From Microbulbifer hainanensis (GTDB lineage: Bacteria; Pseudomonadota; Gammaproteobacteria; Pseudomonadales; Cellvibrionaceae): a stretch of 64,000 nucleotides of DNA. Shown in pieces: positions 37,422-45,936 of this stretch. A program made the translations under genes and the position numbers. Each line of letters opens with the position of its first letter. The stretch's first letter is position 1. The notes beneath the pieces are model-generated. The model did not search any database and was not told where the DNA came from. It worked only from the letters and a program-made list of their open reading frames with translations. Where the stretch lies: NCBI RefSeq assembly GCF_014904735.1, contig NZ_JACZCR010000020.1, forward strand, positions 1-64,000, in the 5' to 3' direction.

Positions 37422-38558
37422 TTACAATGCCACGCGTTCGAGCAGCGTGGCGACGCCCTGGCCACCGGCAATGCACTGGGTCGCCACCGCGTAGCGCTCA
37501 CCGCTGTCGCGCAATAACGCTGCCGCTTTGCCGGTGATGCGCGCACCGGTGGCGCCAAGCGGGTGCCCCAGCGCGGTTGCGCCGCCGTGCAGGTTGACCC
37601 TGTCCATAGCCACCCCCAGCTCCCGCACGCAGGCGATCGACTGGCTCGCAAATGCCTCGTTGATTTCCATCAGGCCAATATCGTCAATATTCAGGCCTGC
37701 GCGCTCTAGAAGTTTGCGCGTGGCGTATACCGGGCCCATTCCCATGATTTCCGGCGCACAGCCGGCCACTGCTACAGCCTTGATACGCGCGAGTATCTCG
37801 AGGTCGCGACTGCGTGCGAAGGACTCTGTACACACCAACAGTGCGGCAGCGCCATCGGTCAGCGGCGACGCGGTGCCTGCAGTCACGGTGCCGTCGAATG
37901 CCGGCTTCAGTTGTGCCAGCGCTTGCGGATCGGTGCCGGGGCGAATGCAACCGTCTTCGAAGACAGGGCCGCTGGGTGTTTCTACTGGGGTGATTTCCGC
38001 GGTCAGCAGGCCCTGTTCGCGCGCACTGGCCGCCTTAGCGTGCGATTCAACCGCAAACGCTTCCTGTTCGCCACGGCTGACGGCATAGCGTTTCGCCACC
38101 TCTTCGGCGGTGTGGCCCATCGCCATGTACACCTGCGGAAAAGACTCCAGCAGTGTCGGGTTCGGTGAGATATTAAAACCGCCCATCGGCACACGCGTCA
38201 TCGATTCGACGCCGGCGCAGATAAAGGCCTCACCCGCGCTGGCGGCAATCTGCCCGAAGGCGTAGTGCACTGCGCTCATGGAGGATCCGCAAAAACGATT
38301 GATGGTGACGCCACCGAGCTGCTGTGGAAAACCCGCTCGGAAGCTGGCAATGCGCGCCACGTTCATGCCCTGTTCCGCCTCGGGATAGGCACAGCCCATG
38401 ATCACATCTTCAATCTCTGCGGGATTCAGATCCAGGGATTCCACCAGTCCGCGCAATACCTGCGCAGCCAGATCATCTGGCCGCACATCAATGAGCGCAC
38501 CCTTGCGCGCAAAGTGGAACGGCGAACGCTTGTAACCTGCGATAACGATAGATTGCAT
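37422..38558 (-). CDS. Thiolase family protein (acetyl-CoA C-acyltransferase)
   Basis: 378 residues. The catalytic residues are all visible: nucleophilic C90 (NRFCGSS), H332 (GGATALGHPLGATG) and C362 (CIAGGQGVA). Conserved MEINEAFA and GMGPVYA also appear. It either cleaves 3-ketoacyl-CoA in beta-oxidation or joins two acyl-CoA units; the family pattern fits FadA-like or AtoB-like enzymes and does not separate them. It is followed by a TetR regulator; no other fatty-acid genes are nearby. Confidence 0.88.
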   Translation of the reverse strand: MQSIVIAGYKRSPFHFARKGALIDVRPDDLAAQVLRGLVESLDLNPAEIEDVIMGCAYPEAEQGMNVARIASFRAGFPQQLGGVTINRFCGSSMSAVHYAFGQIAASAGEAFICAGVESMTRVPMGGFNISPNPTLLESFPQVYMAMGHTAEEVAKRYAVSRGEQEAFAVESHAKAASAREQGLLTAEITPVETPSGPVFEDGCIRPGTDPQALAQLKPAFDGTVTAGTASPLTDGAAALLVCTESFARSRDLEILARIKAVAVAGCAPEIMGMGPVYATRKLLERAGLNIDDIGLMEINEAFASQSIACVRELGVAMDRVNLHGGATALGHPLGATGARITGKAAALLRDSGERYAVATQCIAGGQGVATLLERVAL

Positions 38559-38982
38559 GGCCTTGACCCTCTTGCGGATACACAGGGGAGATGGTGTCGA
38601 TCAACACCGCCGCACCCGTTAAATTACAACCATAATTCAAAACAACGCATTACATGTCAACCATAATATTATTAAGTGAAGGATGACTCGGTGTGATAGG
38701 AGGCCAGGTCGACAACTGACTCCCAGGTTCCAGCAGCCCTGGCGGATGGGCTCGAGGCAGTGCCCTGCTTCTGACCTGACACCGCCGTCCGCAACATTCT
38801 GTAGCATTGCCAAGGCAAGACCTGACGGCCAAGTCACTGGACAACAATGGCGCGAATGCGGGGACCAGTTTAAGAGCACACTTGCCCTGGCCGCGTAATC
38901 GGCGCGCTATTCAACGCAGCCGATACGAGCCTGTGGTTAAAATGACTGCCAGTCCAACAACAATAATCCGGGGGCAAACTCC
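38559..38982. other. Divergent intergenic region, thiolase / glycosyltransferase operon
   Basis: 424 bp. It should contain the promoters of both flanking units. A GGGGGC lies just before the glycosyltransferase ATG. No gene, hairpin or known operator was recognised; the part near 38640-38690 is AT-rich. Confidence 0.4.
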
Positions 38983-40914
38983 ATGCACAGCCACTCGCTG
39001 GAAACCGCCACCGCTCCCGGCCACCGTTGGACCGACGCTATTGCGGCGCGGCTGTCGCCAATCAGCCTGCAGCTCACTTCCACCAATGTCCTGTACGCAA
39101 TCCTGTACGGACTGATCCTCGCCGGCGCCTGGCTGCGCATCGATTACGTATTGCAGTTCAATCCCGTCGACCACCTTTGGAGCGATCCGCAGCGCCACTG
39201 GGAGCAGGGCATCGACGCGCTGCGCGCGGATCCGATGGCGCTCACCGACCCGGTCCTCTACCAGCTGTATATCGGCGTGCTAGGCAAGCTGACACTGAAA
39301 GACCCGTTGCTGGTGGCCTTTTACACCGCGCTGCTGTCGCTGTGCACCCCCTGGGTCTGGTATCGCTTCCTGCGGGAACTGCAGCCGAGCCGACAGCTCG
39401 CCACGGCTGGCTGGGCGGCGCTGTCGCTGCTGCCGTCGTGGATCGCCATCTACGGCTATTTCATGCAGGAAACCCTGCTGCTGCCCCTGCTCGGCGCGGC
39501 GCTGTGGGCGAGCTGGCGTTGCCGGCGCAAAGAGACATTGCGCAGCTTCCTGTTGATGGCACTGCTGTGGGCACTGGCGGGCCTGACCCGAGGCATTGCC
39601 ATCCCACTGGCGGCAGTGACCTGCACCTGGCTGTGGCTGGAACAGGGCGACAAGTGGCGCAAGGCCGGCTACGCGCTGTTGTTGCTCGGCCTGATCCTCG
39701 GCCCGCTGACTGTGCGCGGCTACCAAGAGCTCGGAATCTTTGCCCCCCATGGCAACGGCAAGCTGGTTTCCATCTACACTCGCTCCGGCCACAAGCAGAT
39801 CAATATCCACTACCGGCGCGGCGGCGAGCGCTGGAATTACTGGTTCGCCTCACCGTCGACCGGGGAGAAGCCCCTGGAGCCGCTGTCGGAATGGCAGACA
39901 GCGCGCCGGGGTGCCGCCGAGGTCAACATCGACCTGGACCAGGGTGGCGAGGACTGGCAGCGGGCAGTGGCCGAGTATCCGCTGACGGTTTCCCGCTACC
40001 TGTGGATCGCCAGAGAAAACCTGATCTACCTGTTCTTCGGCGCCTCCTGGCCGGACAAGAACACCGAGCGCAGCCTGGACCGCATCAATATCCAGATGCG
40101 CTGGCTGTGGGCGCCTCTGACGCTGCTGCTGTTCGCCGCCAGTGCGCTTTACTGGCGCCGGCTGCGTAACGCGCGCCTGCTGGCGGTCCTGTTACTGACG
40201 TGGATATTCGTGCAAGGGTTATTGCCTATCGCCGTCAACGAGGGGCGCTACCGCAAACCCGCCGAGGGCCTGTTATTGGCCCAGGCCGCGCTGCTGTTAT
40301 CGCTGCGCCGGCACCGGGGACGTGAAGCGGTGCCGCGCGCATTCCCGCCGCATGGCCCGACCGTCGCCGCCCTGACGGCAGCGGGGCTGCTGTGCTGTGC
40401 CGGCGGCAGCTATCTGTGGCAGCGCCAGGCACTGGCTAACCAGTTCTCGCACACCGGCACGCTGTATTTGAGTCAGCTGGACGCCGACTACCACCGCCAG
40501 GGCTGGGGGCGGCTGGGGCTGGATAAGACCGTCGATCGCGGGCCCCTTAAAATTCACGGGCACCGCTACGCGCACGGACTCGGGGTACACGCACCCAGTG
40601 AAACCCGCTACCGCATTCCCGACGGCGCCCGCTACTTCTACAGCCGCTTCGGTCTCGATGACGACGACGGCCGCCGCGGCCTGGTGCAGTTCAAGGTGTT
40701 GCTGGATGGGGCCACCGCCTACGACAGCGGCACTTTTGCCTGGGGCGAACCCGGCGAGGTGCTGTTGCCCCTCGACGGTGCTGACTCGCTGACGCTGTTG
40801 GTGCAGCCACTCGGCAGCCGCAATTACGATCACGCCGTGTGGGCTGCAGCCCACTTCCTGGCCGCAGTACCTCAGGGCGCAGATATGCAGGTGGAGGAAA
40901 GCACCGGTGATTGA
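38983..40914 (+). CDS. GT-C type glycosyltransferase with C-terminal NPCBM domain
   Basis: 643 residues. The N-terminal 480 residues carry about ten hydrophobic helices with an early extracytoplasmic loop (LRIDYVLQFNPVDHLWSDPQRHWEQG), the pattern of membrane GT-C glycosyltransferases such as GT39/ArnT-like mannosyltransferases. The C-terminal part (about 505-635) is an NPCBM-type carbohydrate-binding domain, shown by HGHRYAHGLGVHAPSETRYRIP and the acidic YFYSRFGLDDDDGRRG strand with VQFKVLLDGATAYDSG. Likely role: transfer of sugar from a lipid carrier in the periplasm. It overlaps the next gene by 8 bp, so an operon with the flippase GtrA and a GT2 enzyme is certain. Confidence 0.75.
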   Translation: MHSHSLETATAPGHRWTDAIAARLSPISLQLTSTNVLYAILYGLILAGAWLRIDYVLQFNPVDHLWSDPQRHWEQGIDALRADPMALTDPVLYQLYIGVLGKLTLKDPLLVAFYTALLSLCTPWVWYRFLRELQPSRQLATAGWAALSLLPSWIAIYGYFMQETLLLPLLGAALWASWRCRRKETLRSFLLMALLWALAGLTRGIAIPLAAVTCTWLWLEQGDKWRKAGYALLLLGLILGPLTVRGYQELGIFAPHGNGKLVSIYTRSGHKQINIHYRRGGERWNYWFASPSTGEKPLEPLSEWQTARRGAAEVNIDLDQGGEDWQRAVAEYPLTVSRYLWIARENLIYLFFGASWPDKNTERSLDRINIQMRWLWAPLTLLLFAASALYWRRLRNARLLAVLLLTWIFVQGLLPIAVNEGRYRKPAEGLLLAQAALLLSLRRHRGREAVPRAFPPHGPTVAALTAAGLLCCAGGSYLWQRQALANQFSHTGTLYLSQLDADYHRQGWGRLGLDKTVDRGPLKIHGHRYAHGLGVHAPSETRYRIPDGARYFYSRFGLDDDDGRRGLVQFKVLLDGATAYDSGTFAWGEPGEVLLPLDGADSLTLLVQPLGSRNYDHAVWAAAHFLAAVPQGADMQVEESTGD

Positions 40915-41290
40915 CCGCCTGTTGCAGTGGCGCTTCGCGCGTTTCGCCCTGGTGGGAGGCGGTGCAACACTGTTGCAGTACGGGCTGCTGATCCTGTTTA
41001 TCGAGGTACTCTACGCGAATCCGGTCTTCGCCTCGGCGGCCGCCTTCAGCCTGTCCGCCGGCGCCAATTACTGGCTGAACTATCACTTCACGTTTACCAG
41101 CCAGCGCCAGCACGCGCAGACGCTGCCCCGTTTCCTGCTCGTCGCGCTGGTCGGGCTCGGACTCAATACCGCCAGTTTCGCTGCACTGCAGACAGTGCTG
41201 CACTACCTGGCTGCGCAGATCATCGCCACCACAATCACCCTCGCCAGCAATTTCGTCCTGCACCAGTACTGGATCTACCGGAGAGAATAA
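40907..41290 (+). CDS. GtrA family flippase-like membrane protein
   Basis: 127 residues with four hydrophobic helices, the layout of GtrA (FALVGGGATLLQYGLLILFIEVLYA, then SLSAGANYWLNYHFTF and TLASNFVLHQYWIYRR). GtrA proteins are thought to flip polyprenyl-phosphate-linked sugars made by their partner GtrB-type glycosyltransferase. The GTG start overlaps the end of the preceding gene by 8 bp and the stop overlaps the next gene's ATG by one base (TAATG). Both couplings imply a functional three-gene unit. Confidence 0.85.
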   Translation: MIDRLLQWRFARFALVGGGATLLQYGLLILFIEVLYANPVFASAAAFSLSAGANYWLNYHFTFTSQRQHAQTLPRFLLVALVGLGLNTASFAALQTVLHYLAAQIIATTITLASNFVLHQYWIYRRE

Positions 41291-42303
41291 TGTCCCGCAG
41301 CCATTCAGTAATAGAGGTACCCGCGCTCGCCATCGTCGTGCCCTGTTACAACGAGGAGGAGATCCTGCAGGAGACTTGTAGCGAATTGCTGCAACTGATG
41401 GACGAGCTCGAGGGCAGCGGGCGCATTCAACCGACATCGAAAATCTACCTGGTGGACGACGGCAGCCGCGACGCCACCTGGCCGCTGATGGAGGCTATCG
41501 CCGCGCACGATCGGCGCGTCGTCGCCATCCGCCTGTCGCGCAACCGCGGACACCAGAACGCGCTGCACGCCGGGCTCAGCCAGACGGTGGAAGATGCCGT
41601 GGTCAGTATCGACGCGGACCTGCAGGACGGCGCCGACAACATCGCCGCCATGCTGGAGCACTACGCCGCCGGCAGCGAAGTGGTATACGGCGTGCGCACC
41701 GAGCGGCAAACGGACACTTTCTTCAAGCGCTTCACCGCGGAGGGTTACTACAAGGTCATGCACAAGCTCGGCGTGGACCTGGTTTTCAACCACGCCGACT
41801 TCCGCCTGCTGTCGCGCCGCGCACTGGATGCACTGCTGGAATATCCCGAGGCCAACCTGTTCCTGCGCGGCATGGTGCGCGAGCTGGGTTTTACCGCCTC
41901 GCAGGTGGAATACGAACGCCGCGTGCGCGCCGCCGGTGACAGCAAATACCCGCTGCGGCGCATGCTGTCCCTGGCGTGGAGTGGCATCACCGCATTTTCC
42001 ACCGCGCCCCTGCGCGCGATCACCGTGCTCGGCGTCGTCTCCAGCGCACTGTCGGTCGCGGTCATCGCCTGGGTACTGGTTACGCGCCTGTTTACCGACA
42101 ACGCGGTACCGGGCTGGGCATCCATACTTCTGCCGCTGCTGTTTATCGGCAGCGTACAACTGTTATGCGTGGGGGTCATCGGCGAGTACATCGCCAAGCT
42201 TTACGAAGAGGTGAAGCGCCGGCCGAAATACCATATCGACCAGATTTGCAGAACGCAGGCACCGGTCGCGAAATACCAGCATAGGGAACTGGAATCGAAT
42301 TGA
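41290..42303 (+). CDS. Family 2 glycosyltransferase with C-terminal membrane anchor (GtrB/DPM1-like)
   Basis: 337 residues. A GT-A catalytic domain spans about 10-230: VVPCYNEEEILQ, the nucleotide-binding LVDDGSRD, and the metal-binding DADLQDG. Two C-terminal transmembrane helices follow (about 255-280 and 290-315). This is the architecture of undecaprenyl- or dolichyl-phosphate sugar synthases such as GtrB. The likely reaction is transfer of a sugar from a nucleotide donor to undecaprenyl phosphate, giving the carrier that GtrA would flip for the first enzyme. ATG in a TAATG overlap. Confidence 0.87.
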   Translation: MSRSHSVIEVPALAIVVPCYNEEEILQETCSELLQLMDELEGSGRIQPTSKIYLVDDGSRDATWPLMEAIAAHDRRVVAIRLSRNRGHQNALHAGLSQTVEDAVVSIDADLQDGADNIAAMLEHYAAGSEVVYGVRTERQTDTFFKRFTAEGYYKVMHKLGVDLVFNHADFRLLSRRALDALLEYPEANLFLRGMVRELGFTASQVEYERRVRAAGDSKYPLRRMLSLAWSGITAFSTAPLRAITVLGVVSSALSVAVIAWVLVTRLFTDNAVPGWASILLPLLFIGSVQLLCVGVIGEYIAKLYEEVKRRPKYHIDQICRTQAPVAKYQHRELESN

Positions 42304-42311
42304 AACACACT

Positions 42312-42390
42312 CCGGATTTCGACTACAGACAACGCGACTCCTGTCGAAATTGTCGAACCCGGTGCAATGACTCAGCTGATTGAAATCCGG
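42312..42390. terminator. Long-range inverted repeat between convergent genes
   Basis: CCGGATTTC (42312-42320) is complementary to 42382-42390, enclosing a second dyad (TTTCGA/TCGAAA). The gap holds only this and lies between the convergent glycosyltransferase and VIT-like genes. No T-run, so its role as terminator is unproven. Confidence 0.3.
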
Positions 42391-42413
42391 TAGAAAACTA
42401 CTACCTCCAGGCC

Positions 42414-43175
42414 TCACACCGCATCGATACCGAACAGATGCCGCAGTACATAACCGGTCAGGAAGGCAAGCACCGCTGCCCCACCACCGAGCAGCAACGT
42501 CTTCAGGCCCGAGCGCAGTACCGGCTGCGCGTAAACCAGGCTTTTCAACATACCGATGACAAAAAACATCACCGCCGCCAGTGCGGCGCTGATGGCAAAC
42601 TGCAGCGTCATCGAAAGGGCGTCGACAAGAAACGGCAACAGTGGCGCGGTGCCGACCAGAACGAAGGCGGAAAATGTGGCGAACGCCGAAGTCAGGGGAC
42701 GGTAACGCGAGGGGCTGAGACCATATTCCTCGCTGACCATTGTCTCTATCCACAGCTGTCGGTCAGCGGTGATCGTCGCGACAATCTCTTCCAGCGTCTC
42801 ACCGCTGAAACCCTTGCCGGCAAATATCTGGCGTATTTCCTCCCGCTCCCCCTCGGGAACGATACGAATATGTTCCTCTTCCGTGCGGCGCACCGCATCG
42901 ACATGATCGCGCTCGGCATTGACCGCTTCGAAATTGCTCACGGCCATGCTGAAGCCATCGGCAATCAGGTTAGCGAAACCGAGGACCAGCACGACAACCG
43001 GGGCAAAGCCGGCTCCGAAAGCACCGGAGACAACCGCAAACGTTGTGACGCAGCCGTCGATGGCACCGAGGACAAAGTCCGATACCGAGTGCGCGCGCGG
43101 TGCCTGCTGCAGGCGGCGGGCAATATTCTCCGGTTCGTGCTCGCGCTGCAGGTTTTCCTGCTCCCTGGAGTTCAC
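42414..43175 (-). CDS. VIT1/CCC1 family membrane transporter
   Basis: 253 residues. Five hydrophobic segments with the family pattern: DFVLGAIDGCVTTFAVVSGAFGAG (first helix, acidic residue within), IADGFSMAVSNF, an acidic cytoplasmic region (about 85-130, EEHIRIVPEGEREEIRQIF) and the C-terminal helices. VIT/CCC1 proteins move Fe2+ or Mn2+ across membranes. GTG start with an AGAGG site. It follows an iron-permease-like gene by 9 bp, so the two are probably co-transcribed for metal traffic. Confidence 0.82.
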   Translation of the reverse strand: MNSREQENLQREHEPENIARRLQQAPRAHSVSDFVLGAIDGCVTTFAVVSGAFGAGFAPVVVLVLGFANLIADGFSMAVSNFEAVNAERDHVDAVRRTEEEHIRIVPEGEREEIRQIFAGKGFSGETLEEIVATITADRQLWIETMVSEEYGLSPSRYRPLTSAFATFSAFVLVGTAPLLPFLVDALSMTLQFAISAALAAVMFFVIGMLKSLVYAQPVLRSGLKTLLLGGGAAVLAFLTGYVLRHLFGIDAV

Positions 43176-43184
43176 GCGGTACCT

Positions 43185-43598
43185 CTAACCGGGTTCCGGT
43201 GTGTCGGTGTCCTTCTGGCCGTGGCGGAGTTTTTCCCGGGCCTCGGCGGCGAGTGCCTCGTAGCGCTGCCGGAATTCCTCCAGACTGTCGTCATCCAGTT
43301 CCTCCAGGTCGAGCAGGGCGTTGTGCGCACCCTGCGTCGCGCGGATCAGTTCATCCAGCTTCAGCTGGATCGCCTCGGTATCCCTGTTCTGGGTATTCTG
43401 GATCAGGAACACCATCAGAAAAGTCACCGTGGTGGTGATGGTGTTGATGATCAGTTGCCAGGTATTACTGAAATGAAACAGCGGTCCGGAGATACCCCAC
43501 ACCAGGATAATCATGACCGCAGTGACAAAGACCCGTGGGCGACCGCAAAAATGCGCCGCCGATTTGGCGACCTGGGAATACCAGGTAATTTTTCGCAT
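43185..43598 (-). CDS. Low-affinity iron permease family protein
   Basis: 137 residues. Two transmembrane helices (about 22-42 and 50-70) in the family-typical order FVTAVMIILVWGISGP then NTWQLIINTITTTVTFLMVFLIQNTQNRD, where the asparagine and acidic residues are characteristic of low-affinity iron permeases. A coiled, acidic C-terminal tail follows. It precedes the VIT1-like gene by 9 bp, making a probable metal-transport pair. ATG with a GAGGAG ribosome binding site. The gap 43599-43730 shows no Fur-like dyad I could recognise. Confidence 0.82.
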   Translation of the reverse strand: MRKITWYSQVAKSAAHFCGRPRVFVTAVMIILVWGISGPLFHFSNTWQLIINTITTTVTFLMVFLIQNTQNRDTEAIQLKLDELIRATQGAHNALLDLEELDDDSLEEFRQRYEALAAEAREKLRHGQKDTDTPEPG

Positions 43599-43730
43599 TG
43601 GCAGCTCTCCTCAAAGCAGGGCGACGGACGTTTCCGGTAGCCGCCGCCCTGAAGAGGATAGCCCCAATTTGTTGCCTATCCGGCTGGCGCTATATGGCCG
43701 GGCACGACAGCCCGGCCACACAAAGGCCGT

Positions 43731-44495
43731 CTAGCGAACAATAAACGTCGTCTGGTCGACGCCGGTATTCTTCGAGCGCGGATCGTAGGCATAGACCAGT
43801 AGCTGATACACGCCGGGCGCCGCCGAAGGCAGCGTACCGACAAAGGTGTTCGCCTGCTCCTGCATCTTGAGCGGTACCGTCTTGAGAGGCCGGCCATCCT
43901 TTTTGATGATCGCCGCGACTTCCAGCTTGTCCCCATCCCAGAGGCCGCCGGCGGTCAGCGGACAGCCGCACATCATCACCACATTGGCGCGTATCTCGAA
44001 GGGGCTGTCACCGGTGGCCGCGACGCTGTGGGTCTGCGGTGCCAGCACATCCACTACCATGCCGGGGATTTCGACAATCAGGCCATCGCCGTCGATGGGT
44101 TTGCCCGGCACCAGCCAGGTCTGGGTCTGCGCCAGCACCTGCGCCTGACGCTTACTGTGCGGTGCGAGCACTTCCACTGTCAGGAATACCGGCTCACTGA
44201 TATTCAGCGTCGTGGAGAATTCTGCCGCCCCCTCGCTAATGGAACCGTAGCGCATGTGTGGCTGCTGCATGATTTTTTCGGTATTGCCGGTACTGCCCCT
44301 GGTCAGGCCTTCGGCGAGAATTCGCCCGCTGTCCGCATCGCGAATGCGCACCAGCGCACCGCCCATGGAGGTACCAATAAACTTGGCATCCTTGGCCCGC
44401 GCGTGCACGACGATTTTTGTGGGTGTTCCATCTGCCAGTGCCGGTACCGCGACAACAAGCAGCAGACAGATCATTATTTTTTTCCAAAGCGTCAC
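43731..44495 (-). CDS. Hypothetical exported protein
   Basis: 254 residues. A signal peptide (1-21, ending VPALADG) is followed by a beta-rich mature part with no family I recognise. A conserved-looking segment NVVMMCGCPLTAGGLWDGDKLEV contains a CGC pair and could bind metal or form a disulfide; the C-terminal GVYQLLVYAYDPRSKNTG looks like an immunoglobulin-like strand set. GTG start with GGAGAG. It lies between the TMEM175-like gene and the iron permease cluster on the same strand. Function unknown; periplasmic location inferred from the signal peptide. Confidence 0.55.
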   Translation of the reverse strand: MTLWKKIMICLLLVVAVPALADGTPTKIVVHARAKDAKFIGTSMGGALVRIRDADSGRILAEGLTRGSTGNTEKIMQQPHMRYGSISEGAAEFSTTLNISEPVFLTVEVLAPHSKRQAQVLAQTQTWLVPGKPIDGDGLIVEIPGMVVDVLAPQTHSVAATGDSPFEIRANVVMMCGCPLTAGGLWDGDKLEVAAIIKKDGRPLKTVPLKMQEQANTFVGTLPSAAPGVYQLLVYAYDPRSKNTGVDQTTFIVR

Positions 44496-44527
44496 TGAAT
44501 TCTCTCCGTGATTTTAAGTTTGTTTCA

Positions 44528-45112
44528 TCACCCCGGCCGGTCGGCCAGAACGTTCTCGATACGCCGGTCGGGAAGCAGCCATATCAGCGCCACGATCACA
44601 TACAAACTCATGGACAGCCAGCGCCACTGAAACGCACAGAGTATCGCCGTGGCATAGAGTAGCGGCGACAGCCGTCCCTTCCAGTCACTCCCAATGGCAC
44701 GCTTCAGGATTGAGCTTGGCCCCTGGGTCGCAATGATCAGATGCTGCAGCAGCCAGTAGGCCACCGACGCCATCAACAATACTATGCCGTAAAGCGCTGC
44801 CGGCGCGGCAGCGAAGTGATTCTCACCCATCCAGCCCGTTGTAAATGGAATCAGCGACAGCCAGAACAACAGGTGCAGATTTGCCCAGAGGATGGGACCG
44901 GTCGCCCGCTCAGAGGTGCTGAGCATATGGTGGTGGTTGTTCCAGTAGATGCCCAAATAGATGAAGCTCAAAATGTAGCTCAGAAACACCGGCACAACCG
45001 GCAGCAGAGCATCGAGCGTCTCACCGTGGGGTACCTTCATTTCCAGAATCATGATGGTGATCAGGATGGCAATAACGCCGTCGCTGAACGCCTCCACGCG
45101 ATTAGTTCCCAT
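44528..45112 (-). CDS. TMEM175/DUF1211 family protein
   Basis: 194 residues with six hydrophobic helices. The first carries the signature of TMEM175 potassium channels, RVEAFSDGVIAILITIMILE, matching the RxxxFSDG motif. In animal homologues and some bacterial ones this family forms potassium channels; bacterial roles vary. ATG with an AAGGG site. It lies 22 bp after the DUF4234-like gene on the same strand. Confidence 0.85.
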   Translation of the reverse strand: MGTNRVEAFSDGVIAILITIMILEMKVPHGETLDALLPVVPVFLSYILSFIYLGIYWNNHHHMLSTSERATGPILWANLHLLFWLSLIPFTTGWMGENHFAAAPAALYGIVLLMASVAYWLLQHLIIATQGPSSILKRAIGSDWKGRLSPLLYATAILCAFQWRWLSMSLYVIVALIWLLPDRRIENVLADRPG

Positions 45113-45134
45113 CGATTACCCTTCGTTAAACCCT

Positions 45135-45725
45135 TTAAGCGGAATATCCGGTATAGGCCTCGTAAAGCACTAAGCCCATCAGCGCCCACACCGCCACACC
45201 GATAACAGTCCAGGCGTAGTTGGCTGCTGTGAACTGGGCATTGCTTTTACCTTCCGGGTCACCGCAAACGAGGTTGGCCACCGACTGCGCCCGGTAGAGT
45301 ACCCAGGTAATCAATGGCAAGAGCCCGAGACTGACAACATCCAGCACCGAATACTCTGGCATCTTTGTAGAGATCCGATCCGCGATTGTACTGACAAGGG
45401 TTGCCAACACATAGACCGCGCCCATCCATTCCGGATTCCAGGAAATATTTTTTTCCGCTTCCCGCACGCGGCTATCCATTAAGCGAAACAGCGAGTGGGC
45501 AAAGAATATCGCGAAGATGGCCCTCGGGACCGGCCACATATCTTCGTTGTTGGCCCGCTTGTAGAGGCTCCAGTTTTTGTAAAACCAGTAAATTTCATAA
45601 ATGCCGAAAGTAGCGATCATCAGCACAAGAAATTTCGTTTTGGAAACCACGTAAAATTCACGTGCGGTAGTAGTCGACTCCGACTGCAATTCCGCCGCCG
45701 GTGGCTGGTAAATATTGGCTTCCAT
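45135..45725 (-). CDS. DUF4234-like membrane protein
   Basis: 196 residues from the ATG at 45725 (GGGAG site). A short N-terminal soluble part, then four or five hydrophobic helices. The segment KFLVLMIATFGIYEIYWFYKNWSLYKR resembles the DUF4234 signature (FGIYxIYWFYKxW). No role is known. It precedes the TMEM175-like gene by 22 bp, suggesting an operon of membrane proteins. Confidence 0.6.
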   Translation of the reverse strand: MEANIYQPPAAELQSESTTTAREFYVVSKTKFLVLMIATFGIYEIYWFYKNWSLYKRANNEDMWPVPRAIFAIFFAHSLFRLMDSRVREAEKNISWNPEWMGAVYVLATLVSTIADRISTKMPEYSVLDVVSLGLLPLITWVLYRAQSVANLVCGDPEGKSNAQFTAANYAWTVIGVAVWALMGLVLYEAYTGYSA

Positions 45726-45893
45726 AGACTGACTCCCTGTTATTTTTTTGGTGGGCAGTATCCGGCCAGGCAATGTTGGGCCGTTCGGGATACTGGTGGG
45801 CACTCGATCGAGATTGCCACGATTTAACAGGCAAGTCGAACCCAGGGGGGATCAGGGGGAATGGGAGGCACAGAAAATGGGGAAGGCTGCAAA

Positions 45894-45921
45894 GGCACTG
45901 CCGCCAGGCGGCGGCAGTGCC
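45894..45921 (-). terminator. Terminator of the DUF885 gene
   Basis: A perfect 12-bp stem (GGCACTGCCGCC at 45894-45905 with its complement at 45910-45921) and a 4-nt loop, 15 bp after the minus-strand stop, followed on that strand by TTTGC. A strong hairpin with a short T-run. Confidence 0.65.
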
Positions 45922-45936
45922 CTCACTGGAGGGGGA

